Below are positions 23,853 to 33,850 of a stretch of DNA of 64,000 nt, one piece after another. The DNA lies in contig NZ_BDBK01000008.1 of the NCBI RefSeq assembly GCF_001612945.1, positions 682,001 to 746,000 of the forward strand, given 5' to 3'. Position numbers and translations under genes: made by a program. Each line of letters begins with the position of its first letter. Position 1 is the first letter of the stretch. The notes under the pieces are model-generated. The model was not told the DNA's origin. It worked only from the letters and a program-made list of their open reading frames with translations, and made no database searches. The stretch is from Nocardia inohanensis NBRC 100128. GTDB taxonomy: Bacteria; Actinomycetota; Actinomycetes; Mycobacteriales; Mycobacteriaceae.

Positions 23853-23872
23853 AACAGTTTTCCTACGGGTCG

Positions 23873-25651
23873 TCAGTTTTCGTACAGTGCGGAAATATCC
23901 TCGGCGTATGCCTGTTCGATGACCGCACGGCGCAGTTTCAGCGACGGGGTGAGCTGACCGTTCTCTACCGTGAAATCGCCCGCGACGATGCGGAACTCGC
24001 GAATCGATTCGGCCCGCGATACCAGGCCATTGGCGTCGTCGACGGCGGTCGCGATCGCCGCGGCGAGCTCAGGGTTTCGATGCCGATCCTGCTGCGGCTC
24101 AGTCGATTCGCGTTCAGCCGCCCAGGCCGCGACGGCGGCGGCGTCCAAGGTCACCAGCGCCGCCACGAAGGAGCGCCCCTCCCCCACCACCATGCAGTTG
24201 CTCACCAGCGGATGCAGCCGCACCCGGTCCTCGAGGGGCGTCGGGGCGACGTTCTTGCCGCCGCTGGTCACCAGGATCTCCTTGCGACGCCCGGTGATGG
24301 ACAGGTAGCCGTCGGCGTCGATCGCACCGAGATCGCCTGTGGGAAGCCAGGTTCCGAGATAGTCGGCGGCGGCGGGCCAATAGCCGGGCGAGGTGTTGGG
24401 GCCGCTGACCAGCACCTCTCCATCCGTGGCCAATGCCACCGCGGTCCCGGGCACCGGCCGACCCACACTGCCGTGCCGGTTGGCGTGCACCTGGTTGATG
24501 GTCACCGCGGTCGCCGATTCGGTGAGCCCGTACGCGCCCAGGATCTGCACCCCGGCACCGGCGAAGAAGGCGTCGGTGGTGGCGTCCAGGGACGCCCCGC
24601 CGCTGATCACATACCGGCACCGGCCACCGAAAACCCCGCGCACCGCCGCGAACTCGGTCTCGTTCAACGTCCGGTGCGCCGCCGCCAGCTCCAGGTCCAC
24701 CGCGTCGTGGTCGAACAACGCCCGGCCGTAGTCGACGGCCACCCGCTCGGCCTCGGGGCCGATCGCGCTGCGGCAGCGCTTGCGGATCTTCTCCAACGCA
24801 TACGGCACCAGGGCCAGGAAGGTGGGCCGGAAACCGGGCATGGCCGCGGGCAGCTCCGGGATCCCGGCCAGCAGCCCGCTCCGGGTCCCGCCGTACAGGC
24901 AGGCCAGCAGCACGGTGCGCCCGAAGATATGCGACAGCGGCAGCGCCAGCAGGGTGGACGCGTCCTCGGCGCGGAACAGTTCGGGCAGGTGCCGCACCGT
25001 ATTCGCCGACGAGGCGAACATATTGCGATGGGTCAGCACGCAGCCCTTGGGCATACCGGTGGTGCCGCTGGTGTAGACGATGGTGGCGATGTCGTCGGCG
25101 CGCACCGCCGCGCGGCGTTCGGCGAAGGACGCCACCGGCACGGCCCCCGAACCGATGGGCGCGGGATCACTAAGCAGCCGCACCGGCTGCCGCCACCGCG
25201 CACCACCCAGCCGGGTCAGCAGCTCACGCTGCTCGGCGGTCTCGGTGAACCCGTATACCGCACCGGAATCCGCGAGCAGATGGTCGATCTGCTGTTCGGA
25301 GGCGGTCGGATACACCGGCACCACGATCGCGCCGATGGCCAGCGCCGCGAAATCCACCACGACCCATTCGTAGCTGTTGCGCCCGAGCACGGCGATCCGG
25401 TCGCCGTGCTCGACGCCCCAGGCCAGCAGCGCTTCGGCGAAGCTCACCACGTCCCGGTGGAATCGCCCGAAATCGACATCCTCCCAGCCGGATTCGACCG
25501 GACGGGACAGCACCGCCCGGCGCGGGCGCAGGCGCGCGCCCTCGGCGATCACATGGAACAGGCCCACCCGGTCGGGCAGGAGATCGGCCTCGGCCTCGCC
25601 TCGCGAGATCGCCGTCAGGCCGGGTTCGTCGACGGATGTGGACAGCAGCAC
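23873..25651 (-). CDS. long-chain acyl-CoA synthetase (FadD-type)
   Basis: A 592-residue AMP-forming synthetase: IVYTSGTTGMPKGCV, LPLSHIFGR, ISGGASL, GAYGLTESATAV, LPTGDLGAIDADGYLSITGRRKEILVTSGGKN, and a C-terminal TPSLKLRR lysine. These blocks match the FadD15-like long-chain acyl-CoA synthetase group and not FAALs. It activates fatty acids to CoA thioesters at the cytoplasmic face. The start is GTG 25651, with AGGTGG five bases upstream; a GTG at 25660 is the alternative. It lies between a HAD gene and a terminator hairpin. It could supply an acyl-CoA starter to the adjacent synthase. Confidence 0.9.
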   Translation of the reverse strand: MLLSTSVDEPGLTAISRGEAEADLLPDRVGLFHVIAEGARLRPRRAVLSRPVESGWEDVDFGRFHRDVVSFAEALLAWGVEHGDRIAVLGRNSYEWVVVDFAALAIGAIVVPVYPTASEQQIDHLLADSGAVYGFTETAEQRELLTRLGGARWRQPVRLLSDPAPIGSGAVPVASFAERRAAVRADDIATIVYTSGTTGMPKGCVLTHRNMFASSANTVRHLPELFRAEDASTLLALPLSHIFGRTVLLACLYGGTRSGLLAGIPELPAAMPGFRPTFLALVPYALEKIRKRCRSAIGPEAERVAVDYGRALFDHDAVDLELAAAHRTLNETEFAAVRGVFGGRCRYVISGGASLDATTDAFFAGAGVQILGAYGLTESATAVTINQVHANRHGSVGRPVPGTAVALATDGEVLVSGPNTSPGYWPAAADYLGTWLPTGDLGAIDADGYLSITGRRKEILVTSGGKNVAPTPLEDRVRLHPLVSNCMVVGEGRSFVAALVTLDAAAVAAWAAERESTEPQQDRHRNPELAAAIATAVDDANGLVSRAESIREFRIVAGDFTVENGQLTPSLKLRRAVIEQAYAEDISALYEN

Positions 25652-25706
25652 GGTAACCACCTGAGGTTTTCGTTGACGTCGGTGCTCGCCACCCGGAGGC
25701 CGGCCG

Positions 25707-26360
25707 CTACAACGCGGCCAGCACCCGGTCGAGCCGTTCGAGGGTTTCGGCGTTTTCGCGATGCCGGATCGCCTGCCAGCCGGCCGTTTCGGCGGCCCGG
25801 CAGTTGTCCGCACTGTCGTCGATGAGCAGGCAGGAGGAGGCGGCCACGCCGAGATGCGTTTCGGCGAGGCGGAAGATGCGGGGATCGGGTTTGCGGATGC
25901 CGTGTTCGTGCGAGCGCAGGATCGCCTCGAAGCCGGCGGCATCCGGAATCAGTGCGCGGCGGTAGGGTTCCCATTCGCGCACGCTGTTGGTGAGCATCGC
26001 CAGCCGGCAGCGGGCGCCACGGCGATGGAGCAGGGCCTCGTAGAGTTCGGCGTTGAAACTACGGTCCCGGTACCACATTTCGCTGAACCGGCCGAGATCG
26101 GCGGCCGGGGTCCAGTCCGGCGCAAGCGCCGCGGTGACCAGCCCGCCCCACTCGGCCTCACCGAGCGCGCCGAGCTCCAGCGGAGCGAGGCCGTCGCCAC
26201 CGTAGGCGGCGGCGACGGCCTCGCAGGCCAGCAGCAGCGCGGCGGCGGGCACCGCGCATTCGGCGGCCACCCGGTCCAGCACCGACGGCACCGGATCGGT
26301 GAGCACGCCGCCGAAGTCGGACCAGATGACCAGTTCGTCGAGCACGTCTTCGAGTCTCAT
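25707..26360 (-). CDS. HAD-superfamily hydrolase
   Basis: A 217-residue HAD IA-type hydrolase: motif I WSDFGGVLTD with the nucleophilic Asp near residue 15, motif II LTNSV (near 124), motif III Lys in HGIRKPDPRIF, and motif IV LIDDSADN. It removes phosphate from a small molecule or acts as a dehalogenase-like hydrolase; the substrate cannot be told from sequence. It lies 55 bp upstream of fadD and 53 bp downstream of the LysR gene, all leftward, so the three may be co-transcribed. Confidence 0.85.
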   Translation of the reverse strand: MRLEDVLDELVIWSDFGGVLTDPVPSVLDRVAAECAVPAAALLLACEAVAAAYGGDGLAPLELGALGEAEWGGLVTAALAPDWTPAADLGRFSEMWYRDRSFNAELYEALLHRRGARCRLAMLTNSVREWEPYRRALIPDAAGFEAILRSHEHGIRKPDPRIFRLAETHLGVAASSCLLIDDSADNCRAAETAGWQAIRHRENAETLERLDRVLAAL

Positions 26361-26413
26361 CGCGTCCGAATCGCTCGGCAAGGCCGAGAATCCACACGCG
26401 CGGTTGGCGATTC

Positions 26414-27346
26414 CTATTGCGCCAGACCGGATTCCATCTTGATCGCGGATTCCAATGGCCGCGCCGATTCGATGCAACCCAGGAACGAGCGCACGATCGG
26501 CCGGTTGTCGTCGGCCCGCCACACCACGCACAGGTCGACCGTCGGCACCGGGTCGTGCAGCGCCACCGTCACGGTCTGGTTGTACCCGCCGGTGGGCGCG
26601 GCGCCGGCCCGCACGGCGGAGGCGAAACCGACCATCGGCTTCACCGACACCATGATGGCGGTGGCATTGGGGTCGTCGAGCTGGTGCTCGACATTGAGTT
26701 TGATCCCGCTGCGTTCGGCGGCGAGGTGGATGGCGTCGTACATGGCCGGGCACTGCTGGCGTTCGAACAGGATGCAGGGCTGGTTGGCCAGTTCGCTGAA
26801 CGAGGTCCGGGAGCGCCGCGCCCAGCTGTGCCCGCGCCCGACCACCGCGACCAGCGACATCTGTAGCAAAGGGCGGCAATGGAATTCGGTGGAGGCGGGC
26901 CGGCCGTAGACCAGCCCGACATCCAGTGCGCCCGAGGCCAGCGCCGCCAGCTGCGGCCCGGTGCGCTGCTCGATCATATTGATGGTGACATTGGGCAGGA
27001 TGGTGTGCATCCGGGCCAGCGCGGCGGGCAGAATGCGCTGCCCGCCCGCGAAGTTGTAGCCGATCCGCAGCGTGCCCGCGCGGCCGAGCGCCACTTCGCG
27101 CACCGCCGATCGGGCTTCCTCGGTCTGGGTGAGAATATTGCGGGCGAGGTCGCACAGGACCTCGCCCGCGGGCGTGAGATTCACCTGGTGCGAACTGCGT
27201 TCCACCAGTTGCACACCCATACTTCGTTCCAGCCGCTGGATCTGCTGGCTGAGTGAGGGTTGGGCCAGATGTAGACGGGCGGCCGCCCGGCCGAAATGCA
27301 GTTCCTCTGCCACGGCCAGAAACGACGACAAGAGTCTGAGCTCCAT
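26414..27346 (-). CDS. LysR-family transcriptional regulator
   Basis: A 310-residue LysR-type regulator: N-terminal winged helix-turn-helix (LHFGRAAARLHLAQPSLSQQIQRLE, split here as HFGRAAARLHLAQ and PSLSQQIQRLE, residues ~17-42), a linker helix, then a two-lobe effector-binding domain starting LRIGYNFAGG. RBS GGAGG stands just before ATG 27346. LysR proteins respond to a small-molecule co-inducer and often control adjacent genes. It heads the leftward HAD-fadD unit next to the lipid operon, so it is a candidate local regulator. Confidence 0.9.
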   Translation of the reverse strand: MELRLLSSFLAVAEELHFGRAAARLHLAQPSLSQQIQRLERSMGVQLVERSSHQVNLTPAGEVLCDLARNILTQTEEARSAVREVALGRAGTLRIGYNFAGGQRILPAALARMHTILPNVTINMIEQRTGPQLAALASGALDVGLVYGRPASTEFHCRPLLQMSLVAVVGRGHSWARRSRTSFSELANQPCILFERQQCPAMYDAIHLAAERSGIKLNVEHQLDDPNATAIMVSVKPMVGFASAVRAGAAPTGGYNQTVTVALHDPVPTVDLCVVWRADDNRPIVRSFLGCIESARPLESAIKMESGLAQ

Positions 27347-27462
27347 GCTTACCTCCCCTTCGGGATGGAGCCCAGCGTATCTCGCGCGGGTAACGACGGG
27401 TGAACCTCGCGAAGGGCGAGATGAACTGTCAGCTATCCCCCTGCACCCCCGGGCACGGTCGG

Positions 27463-28284
27463 CTACCCGATCTCGTGCACCAGACCCGGATGCGCCAGCC
27501 GCACCCGGCCCGGAAACAGTTGCACCGCTTCGGCCAGCCGCGCCTTGAGCCACACCTCGTCCGCGGTCGGCAGATGGGTGAGCAGCAGTTCGTGCGCCCC
27601 GGCCGCCGCCGCGGCGCGGGCCGCGTCGGCGGCACAGAGGTGACCGTGCGCGCTGCGGTCGGTGCGCTCCAGGCTGGCCTCGGCCAGGAACAGGTCCACC
27701 CCGGCCGCGAGCCGTTCCAGCGCGTCGGAGACCCCGGTGTCGCCGGTGTAGGCGAGCGTGCCGCCGGGCCCCGAGATACGCAGCCCGCAATTAGGTTTCG
27801 CGTGCGGCAGCGCGATGAACTCGCAACTGTCCGCCCCGATGGCGACGATATCGTCGGGCCGGTATTCGCGAATGTCGAAGCCCGCCTCGAAAACCCGGTC
27901 CAGCAAGGGCAGCGATTCGGTGGTCAGCACCGAGGCCAGGTTCTCCAGCACCGCACGCCCGCCGGCGGGCACGTACAGCGGAATCGCCGGGAACTCCGCC
28001 GGCAGGTTCTCGAACCAGGATTCGAACCCCGGAAACTTGGCCAGCGCGTACGGGGCCAGCAGCATCTTGCCCAGCGGCAGCAGGTCGTAGCAGTGATCGA
28101 TATGCAGATGGCTGATGATCACCGCGTCCAGCCCGGCCGGATCGCACACCCCGCTCAGGGCGGTGGCGATACCGGGCCCGCAATCCAGCAGCAGCCGGCT
28201 GCCGCCCGTATCCAGCAGATAACCCGAACTGGGGTGGCCCTCGGCGGGCATACCCGCTCGGCAACCGAGCACAGTGAGGCGCAT
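27463..28284 (-). CDS. metallo-beta-lactamase-fold hydrolase
   Basis: A 273-residue MBL-fold protein with HLHIDHCYD (HxHxDH zinc motif, residues ~59-64), a later metal His in ALPHAKPN, YTGDTG with the bridging Asp, and a final TH in LLTHLP. The pattern fits the RNase Z/PhnP/ElaC-like subgroup acting on phosphodiesters or cyclic phosphates. Purine-rich GGAGAAGAAG precedes ATG 28284. It is the last gene of the ABC-importer operon, so it may process the imported phosphodiester or sugar compound; inference. Confidence 0.83.
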   Translation of the reverse strand: MRLTVLGCRAGMPAEGHPSSGYLLDTGGSRLLLDCGPGIATALSGVCDPAGLDAVIISHLHIDHCYDLLPLGKMLLAPYALAKFPGFESWFENLPAEFPAIPLYVPAGGRAVLENLASVLTTESLPLLDRVFEAGFDIREYRPDDIVAIGADSCEFIALPHAKPNCGLRISGPGGTLAYTGDTGVSDALERLAAGVDLFLAEASLERTDRSAHGHLCAADAARAAAAAGAHELLLTHLPTADEVWLKARLAEAVQLFPGRVRLAHPGLVHEIG

Positions 28285-28365
28285 TCTTCTTCTCCGTTCC
28301 GCAGCTCTGCGAAAATCAGGTGGGGTGGATGGGACGAGCCGGCCGCTCCCCAGGCGACCGCTCGG

Positions 28366-29178
28366 TTACTTGAGCCCCGACCGCACGAAGGCGTTCACGA
28401 TCTGCCGCTGCAACAGCAGGTACAGCACCAGCACCGGCAGGCAGGCCAGGCTGGCGACGGCCATCATCGGGCCCCACTGCTCGCCCTCGGTGCCCATGAA
28501 ACTGCGCAGGCCCAGCTGCAACACGCCGTTGGAGCGCCGCAGAAGCACCGCGGGCCAGAAGTATTCGTTCCAGGCCGTGATGAAAAGCAGAATGGCCAGC
28601 GCGGACAGGGCGGGGCGCAGGTTCGGCACCACCACCGTCCACAGGATCGACCACGAATTGCGGCCGTCGATCTTGGCGGCGGCGACCAGTTCCTTCGGGA
28701 ACGCGGCCATGTGCTGGCGCAGCAGCAGCACCCCCAGCGCCGAGCACAGCGTCGGAAGCACCACGCCCACCAGGGAATCCAGCAGGCCGAGGCGGCTGAT
28801 CAGGATGTAGTTGGGCAACATGGTCACCTGGAACGGCACCAGCCAGGTGCCGACGAAGGCCAGGTACAGCAGCCGCTGCAACGGGAAGGTGTACATGGCG
28901 AAGGCGTAGGAGGCCAGCAGCGCCACCAGCAGCTGGCCCACCGTCGAGAGCGCCGCCACCACAAAGGTGTTCGCCAGCAGTCCGGCGATATCGACCTTGT
29001 GCGCGGCGTCGGCGTAATTGTCCAGCGACAGCGGCCACGGCACCGGCGCCAGCGAGTTGATGTCCTCGGGGCGGCGCAGCGCGGTGGCGAACAGCCAGTA
29101 GATCGGGAATACGCACACCACCGCGGTGAGCGCCAGCAGCGCGTGACTGCCCAGCGCGCGCAAACGGTCAATCGTCAT
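28366..29178 (-). CDS. ABC transporter permease, UgpE/MalG type
   Basis: A 270-residue inner-membrane permease with six predicted transmembrane segments and the cytoplasmic EAA loop (ELVAAAKIDG followed by VPNLRPAL), which docks on the ATPase. The family imports sugars, glycerol-3-phosphate or glycerophosphodiesters. Its ATG at 29178 overlaps the end of the partner permease gene by 11 bases, implying coupled translation and a heterodimeric channel. Confidence 0.92.
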   Translation of the reverse strand: MTIDRLRALGSHALLALTAVVCVFPIYWLFATALRRPEDINSLAPVPWPLSLDNYADAAHKVDIAGLLANTFVVAALSTVGQLLVALLASYAFAMYTFPLQRLLYLAFVGTWLVPFQVTMLPNYILISRLGLLDSLVGVVLPTLCSALGVLLLRQHMAAFPKELVAAAKIDGRNSWSILWTVVVPNLRPALSALAILLFITAWNEYFWPAVLLRRSNGVLQLGLRSFMGTEGEQWGPMMAVASLACLPVLVLYLLLQRQIVNAFVRSGLK

Positions 29179-30112
29179 GGAAGGCCACCTTTTCCGAGAT
29201 CCACACCAGCACCCCAGCGACCACGCCGAAGCCGAGGAACAGCAGCACCCCCGCCGCGGCGCTGAGCCCGGCGTCGAAGCTGTGGAACGCGTAGTCCCAC
29301 AACAGGTAGAAGACGTTCGTGGTGGCCTGCGTCGGCCCGCCCTGGGTCATGGAGTCGATGAGCGGGAAGGTCAGGGTGGGGCTCAGCACGACCGTGGTGA
29401 GCACCAGGAACAACAGCGTCGGCGAGAGCAGCGGCAGGGTGATCCAGCGCCGGATCTGCCCGTCGCTGGCTCCGTCCACGCGCGCGGCCTCACCGTAATC
29501 ACCGCTGATCCCGGCCAATCCGGCCCACATCACCAGCATGGCGAAGCCCAGCAGATGCCAGCCGGTGATCACGATGATCACCCACGGCGCGGCCTGCGCA
29601 TCGTAGACCCAGTTCCGGTCGGTGCCCAGCACCCGGTCCACCATCCCGTTGCCCGGATGCAGCAGCCAGCGCCACACCGCCGCCGCCGCGACCGGGGCCA
29701 CCAGGAACGGCGCGAAAGCGAACGCCTGGTAGACGGTTCGGGCGCGGCCGGAGACCCGGCGCGCCGCGAAGGCGATCAGCAGTGGCAGCAGCACGGTGAA
29801 CGGCAGCAGGCCCACGATCAGCACCACGGTGCGCCGGATGGACGCGCCGAACGCCGGAAGCTCCAGCAGCCGTTCGTAATTGGCGGTCCCCACCGAGCGC
29901 ATCGGCGAGGTGGGCAGCAGGTTCCACGACAGGGTGGAGAGCTCGAACGCCTGCACCAGCGGGCGGTAGGTCCAGATGATCAGCAGGGCCAGCGCGGGCA
30001 GCAGGTACAGGTAGGACACCAGGCCCCGCGGCCGGCGCCGCCGCGCGTGCGACGCCGGGATCGGTTCGGAGACAGCGGTTTCCCGCTGCTCCGGCGCTTC
30101 GAGGACGAACAT
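29168..30112 (-). CDS. ABC transporter permease, UgpA/MalF type
   Basis: A 314-residue permease: a basic N-terminus (HARRRRPRG), six membrane segments and an EAA loop with EAARVDGASDGQIRRWITLPLL. It pairs with the downstream UgpE/MalG-type subunit. The ATG at 30112 shares its first base with the stop of the binding-protein gene (TGATG). Confidence 0.92.
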   Translation of the reverse strand: MFVLEAPEQRETAVSEPIPASHARRRRPRGLVSYLYLLPALALLIIWTYRPLVQAFELSTLSWNLLPTSPMRSVGTANYERLLELPAFGASIRRTVVLIVGLLPFTVLLPLLIAFAARRVSGRARTVYQAFAFAPFLVAPVAAAAVWRWLLHPGNGMVDRVLGTDRNWVYDAQAAPWVIIVITGWHLLGFAMLVMWAGLAGISGDYGEAARVDGASDGQIRRWITLPLLSPTLLFLVLTTVVLSPTLTFPLIDSMTQGGPTQATTNVFYLLWDYAFHSFDAGLSAAAGVLLFLGFGVVAGVLVWISEKVAFHDD

Positions 30113-31482
30113 CAGGGCAGCAGTTTCGCGCCGGTGTCACGGGCGGAGGTCAGGGTGGACTGCGCGTCCTTGCCCTGGAACACGACGGCTTCGACGGCCT
30201 CCATCATGCCGTCCCGCACTTGCAGATAGCTGTTGCCCGGCATGGAGATCCACGGCTCCATCCGCTCCAGCTGCGCCACGTTCGGGGCCAGCAGCGGGTT
30301 CTGCTTCGACCAATCGGCCAGGCCGTCGGCGGCCTCGAGCAGCCCGGTGCGCAACGGCAGGTAGCCGATGCCCTGCGAGATCTTGATGTAGGCGGCCTCG
30401 CTGGTCAGGAAGGTGATCAGCTCCCAGGCGGCGCGCTGTTTGAGCGGATCCGAGGTCAGGATGTGCAGTCCGGCACCGGAATTCGTGGGAATCGTGGTCT
30501 TGCCATCGAAGCTGGGCATGGCGGTCGAACGCAGATCCCATTTGCCCTTCGCGCCGTTGACGAAGGTGCCCTGAATGGCGCTGGATTCCAGGATCATGCC
30601 GATGTCACCGCGCGCGAAAGCCTCGTAGCCCTGCTTCTGGTCGAGCTTGGGCATGGCGCCGGAGTTCACCAGGTTCTGCCCCATTCGGGCTACCTCCACC
30701 ACCGGCTGGTCGGCGTAGGTGAGCTTGGCGCGGTCCTCGGAGATCACCCGGCCGCCATTGGAGCGCACCATCGACTGGAAACACCAGTCCTTGGCGGATT
30801 TGGTGAGGCAGTCGACGTAAACGCCGCCCTTACCGGTCTTGTCGGCGATCGCCTTGCCCGCCTCGGCCACCTGCGCCCAGGTCTTGGGCGGTTCCGCCGG
30901 ATTCAGCCCCGCCTGCTCGAAAAGCGAAGCGTTGTAATAGAGCACGGGCGTGGACAGCACGAAGGGGATGCCGTAGGTGTGGCCGTCCCAATCGCTGAGG
31001 GTGCGCGCCTTCGGGGCGAAGCCGAAGCGCGCGCCGTCGAAGTTCTGCTGCACGGCCTGCTTGCCCACCAGGGTATCCAGGGGCTTCGCGCCGAGCTGAT
31101 GGATGGTGAAATCCAGGTCGCTGAAACCGAGCTGGGCCACGTCCGGCGGGTTGCCGGCCACGACCTGGCTCTGAATGCTGGAGATGGTGTCGGTGGTCGG
31201 GTTGGGGCTGTTGCCCTGCGGCTTCTGCGGCGTCACCTTGATATTCGGGTGCTCGGTCCGGAACTGCGCGATCAGGGCGTTGAAGGTGTCGGTCCAGGCC
31301 CCGGCCAGACCGTAGTTGTAGGACTCGAAGACGATCGAGACCTGTTGTCCGGCAGCCAGTTCCGGAATGGTGGCGACCGATGTGGTCCCGGTCGCGGGGT
31401 CGGTGGTGCCGCCGAGACCGCAGGAGGTCAGGGCGAGCATGGCGGCGGTCACCATTCCCAGCAGGGGCACGGTGCGTTTCAC
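30112..31482 (-). CDS. ABC transporter substrate-binding lipoprotein (UgpB-like)
   Basis: A 456-residue extracytoplasmic binding protein. The signal peptide ends in lipobox LTSC with lipidated Cys21. The mature part is a family 1 solute-binding fold: IVFESYNYG, VVAGNPPDVAQLGFSDLD, YGIPFVLSTPVLYYN, and a C-terminal GYLPLR. Overall layout resembles UgpB, which in mycobacteria binds glycerophosphocholine, but the ligand here is not proven. It is the first of the two-permease gene block and lies 28 bp downstream of the ATPase gene. Confidence 0.9.
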   Translation of the reverse strand: MKRTVPLLGMVTAAMLALTSCGLGGTTDPATGTTSVATIPELAAGQQVSIVFESYNYGLAGAWTDTFNALIAQFRTEHPNIKVTPQKPQGNSPNPTTDTISSIQSQVVAGNPPDVAQLGFSDLDFTIHQLGAKPLDTLVGKQAVQQNFDGARFGFAPKARTLSDWDGHTYGIPFVLSTPVLYYNASLFEQAGLNPAEPPKTWAQVAEAGKAIADKTGKGGVYVDCLTKSAKDWCFQSMVRSNGGRVISEDRAKLTYADQPVVEVARMGQNLVNSGAMPKLDQKQGYEAFARGDIGMILESSAIQGTFVNGAKGKWDLRSTAMPSFDGKTTIPTNSGAGLHILTSDPLKQRAAWELITFLTSEAAYIKISQGIGYLPLRTGLLEAADGLADWSKQNPLLAPNVAQLERMEPWISMPGNSYLQVRDGMMEAVEAVVFQGKDAQSTLTSARDTGAKLLP

Positions 31483-31510
31483 GGTTTTCTCCTCATCGGG
31501 GTGGTGAAAA

Positions 31511-32668
<1,158 letters not shown>

Positions 32669-32870
32669 GACTACTCCTTCAGACCGCGTCGGTCACTGTC
32701 GGCATATGAGTCACGCGGTCAGTCTGGGACACCGGACGGCATTCGAACCCGGGCGATTGTCAACACCAATCGGACGAATCGAGTAGCCACCGCGACCGTG
32801 CGGAGCGCGGGCGGCTCGGTGAAGGTGGTGGCGACGACGATCGGATTTCGCTAATCGACAGGGGCCGAAC

Positions 32871-33806
32871 GTGACCGAGTTTCCCGTGCGAGTAGTCGGC
32901 CGCCGTGACGAGGCCGAGAATGTCTTCTCCCTGGAGCTGGCGGCGGCCGGCGGCCGGATGCTGCCGGAGTGGACGCCCGGCGCGCATATCGACCTCGCCG
33001 CGGGTCCGGCCGGGACGCGCCAGTATTCGCTGTGCGGCGATCCGGCCGACCGGCGGCGGTGGCGGATCGCGATCCTGCGCGAACCGGCCGGGCGGGGCGG
33101 GTCGGAGTACCTGCACCGCACCGCGCTGCCGGGCACCGATGTGCGGGTGTCGCTGCCGCGCAATCACTTCGAACTGACGCCGAGCGAGTCCTACGTGTTC
33201 ATCGCGGGCGGCATCGGCATCACCCCGATAGTGCCGATGCTCGCGGCCGCCACCGCGGCGGGTGCGCGGGTGCGGCTGTACTACGGCGGGCGCACCCGCG
33301 CTCATATGGCCTTCGCCGACCAGTTGGCCGACCGCTACCCCGACGTCACCCTGGTGCCGCAGGATCGGGACGGACTGCTGCCGCTCGCGCGCCTTCTCGA
33401 CGAGGCCGGTGCCGCCGAAATCTACTGCTGTGGACCGGAACCGCTGCTCGCCGCGCTCGAAGAGGCCGCGGCGGCCCGGAACTTGACCGTTCGCAGCGAG
33501 CGTTTCGCGCCCCGGCCGGTCGCCGGCACCCCGGTGAACACCGAATTCCGGGTCCGGCTGGGCGATTCCGGCACGGAGTACCGCATCGGCCCGAACCAGT
33601 CGATCGCCGACGTCCTCGAGGCGGCCGGCGTCGACATCATCACCTCCTGCCGCGAAGGCACCTGCGGCAGTTGTGAAACCGCCGTGCTCAGCGGAGATAT
33701 CGACCACCGCGACGACCTCCTCACCGCCGAGGAGCGCGCCCGCGGAAACACCATGATGCTCTGCGTCTCCCGCGCCCGGACCGGCACTTTGGTCCTGGAT
33801 CTCTGA
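32871..33806 (+). CDS. phthalate-dioxygenase-reductase-like FMN/2Fe-2S oxidoreductase
   Basis: A 311-residue electron-transfer protein in the order flavin domain, NAD domain, plant-type ferredoxin. RQYSLCG binds FMN, GGIGITPIVPML and YCCGPEPLL form the nucleotide site, and CREGTCGSC (residues ~261-269) with a further Cys in MMLCVSRA carries the 2Fe-2S cluster. Such reductases feed electrons to oxygenases. The cytochrome P450 and desaturase genes 1-4 kb downstream are obvious possible partners, though not in the same tight unit. Start is GTG 32871; upstream Shine-Dalgarno is weak. Confidence 0.9.
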   Translation: MTEFPVRVVGRRDEAENVFSLELAAAGGRMLPEWTPGAHIDLAAGPAGTRQYSLCGDPADRRRWRIAILREPAGRGGSEYLHRTALPGTDVRVSLPRNHFELTPSESYVFIAGGIGITPIVPMLAAATAAGARVRLYYGGRTRAHMAFADQLADRYPDVTLVPQDRDGLLPLARLLDEAGAAEIYCCGPEPLLAALEEAAAARNLTVRSERFAPRPVAGTPVNTEFRVRLGDSGTEYRIGPNQSIADVLEAAGVDIITSCREGTCGSCETAVLSGDIDHRDDLLTAEERARGNTMMLCVSRARTGTLVLDL

Positions 33807-33850
33807 CCCTTCGATTCGTTGTACGCACTCTCGACACAGAAAGAAAACCG

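Noticed and set aside
32731..32762. tRNA-like T-loop (GGCATTCGAACCCGGGCG) in the spacer between the importer and the reductase gene
   Set aside because: TTCGAA is present but the flanking bases do not pair as a T-stem on either strand, and no anticodon or acceptor stem can be built around it. At most a degenerate remnant.
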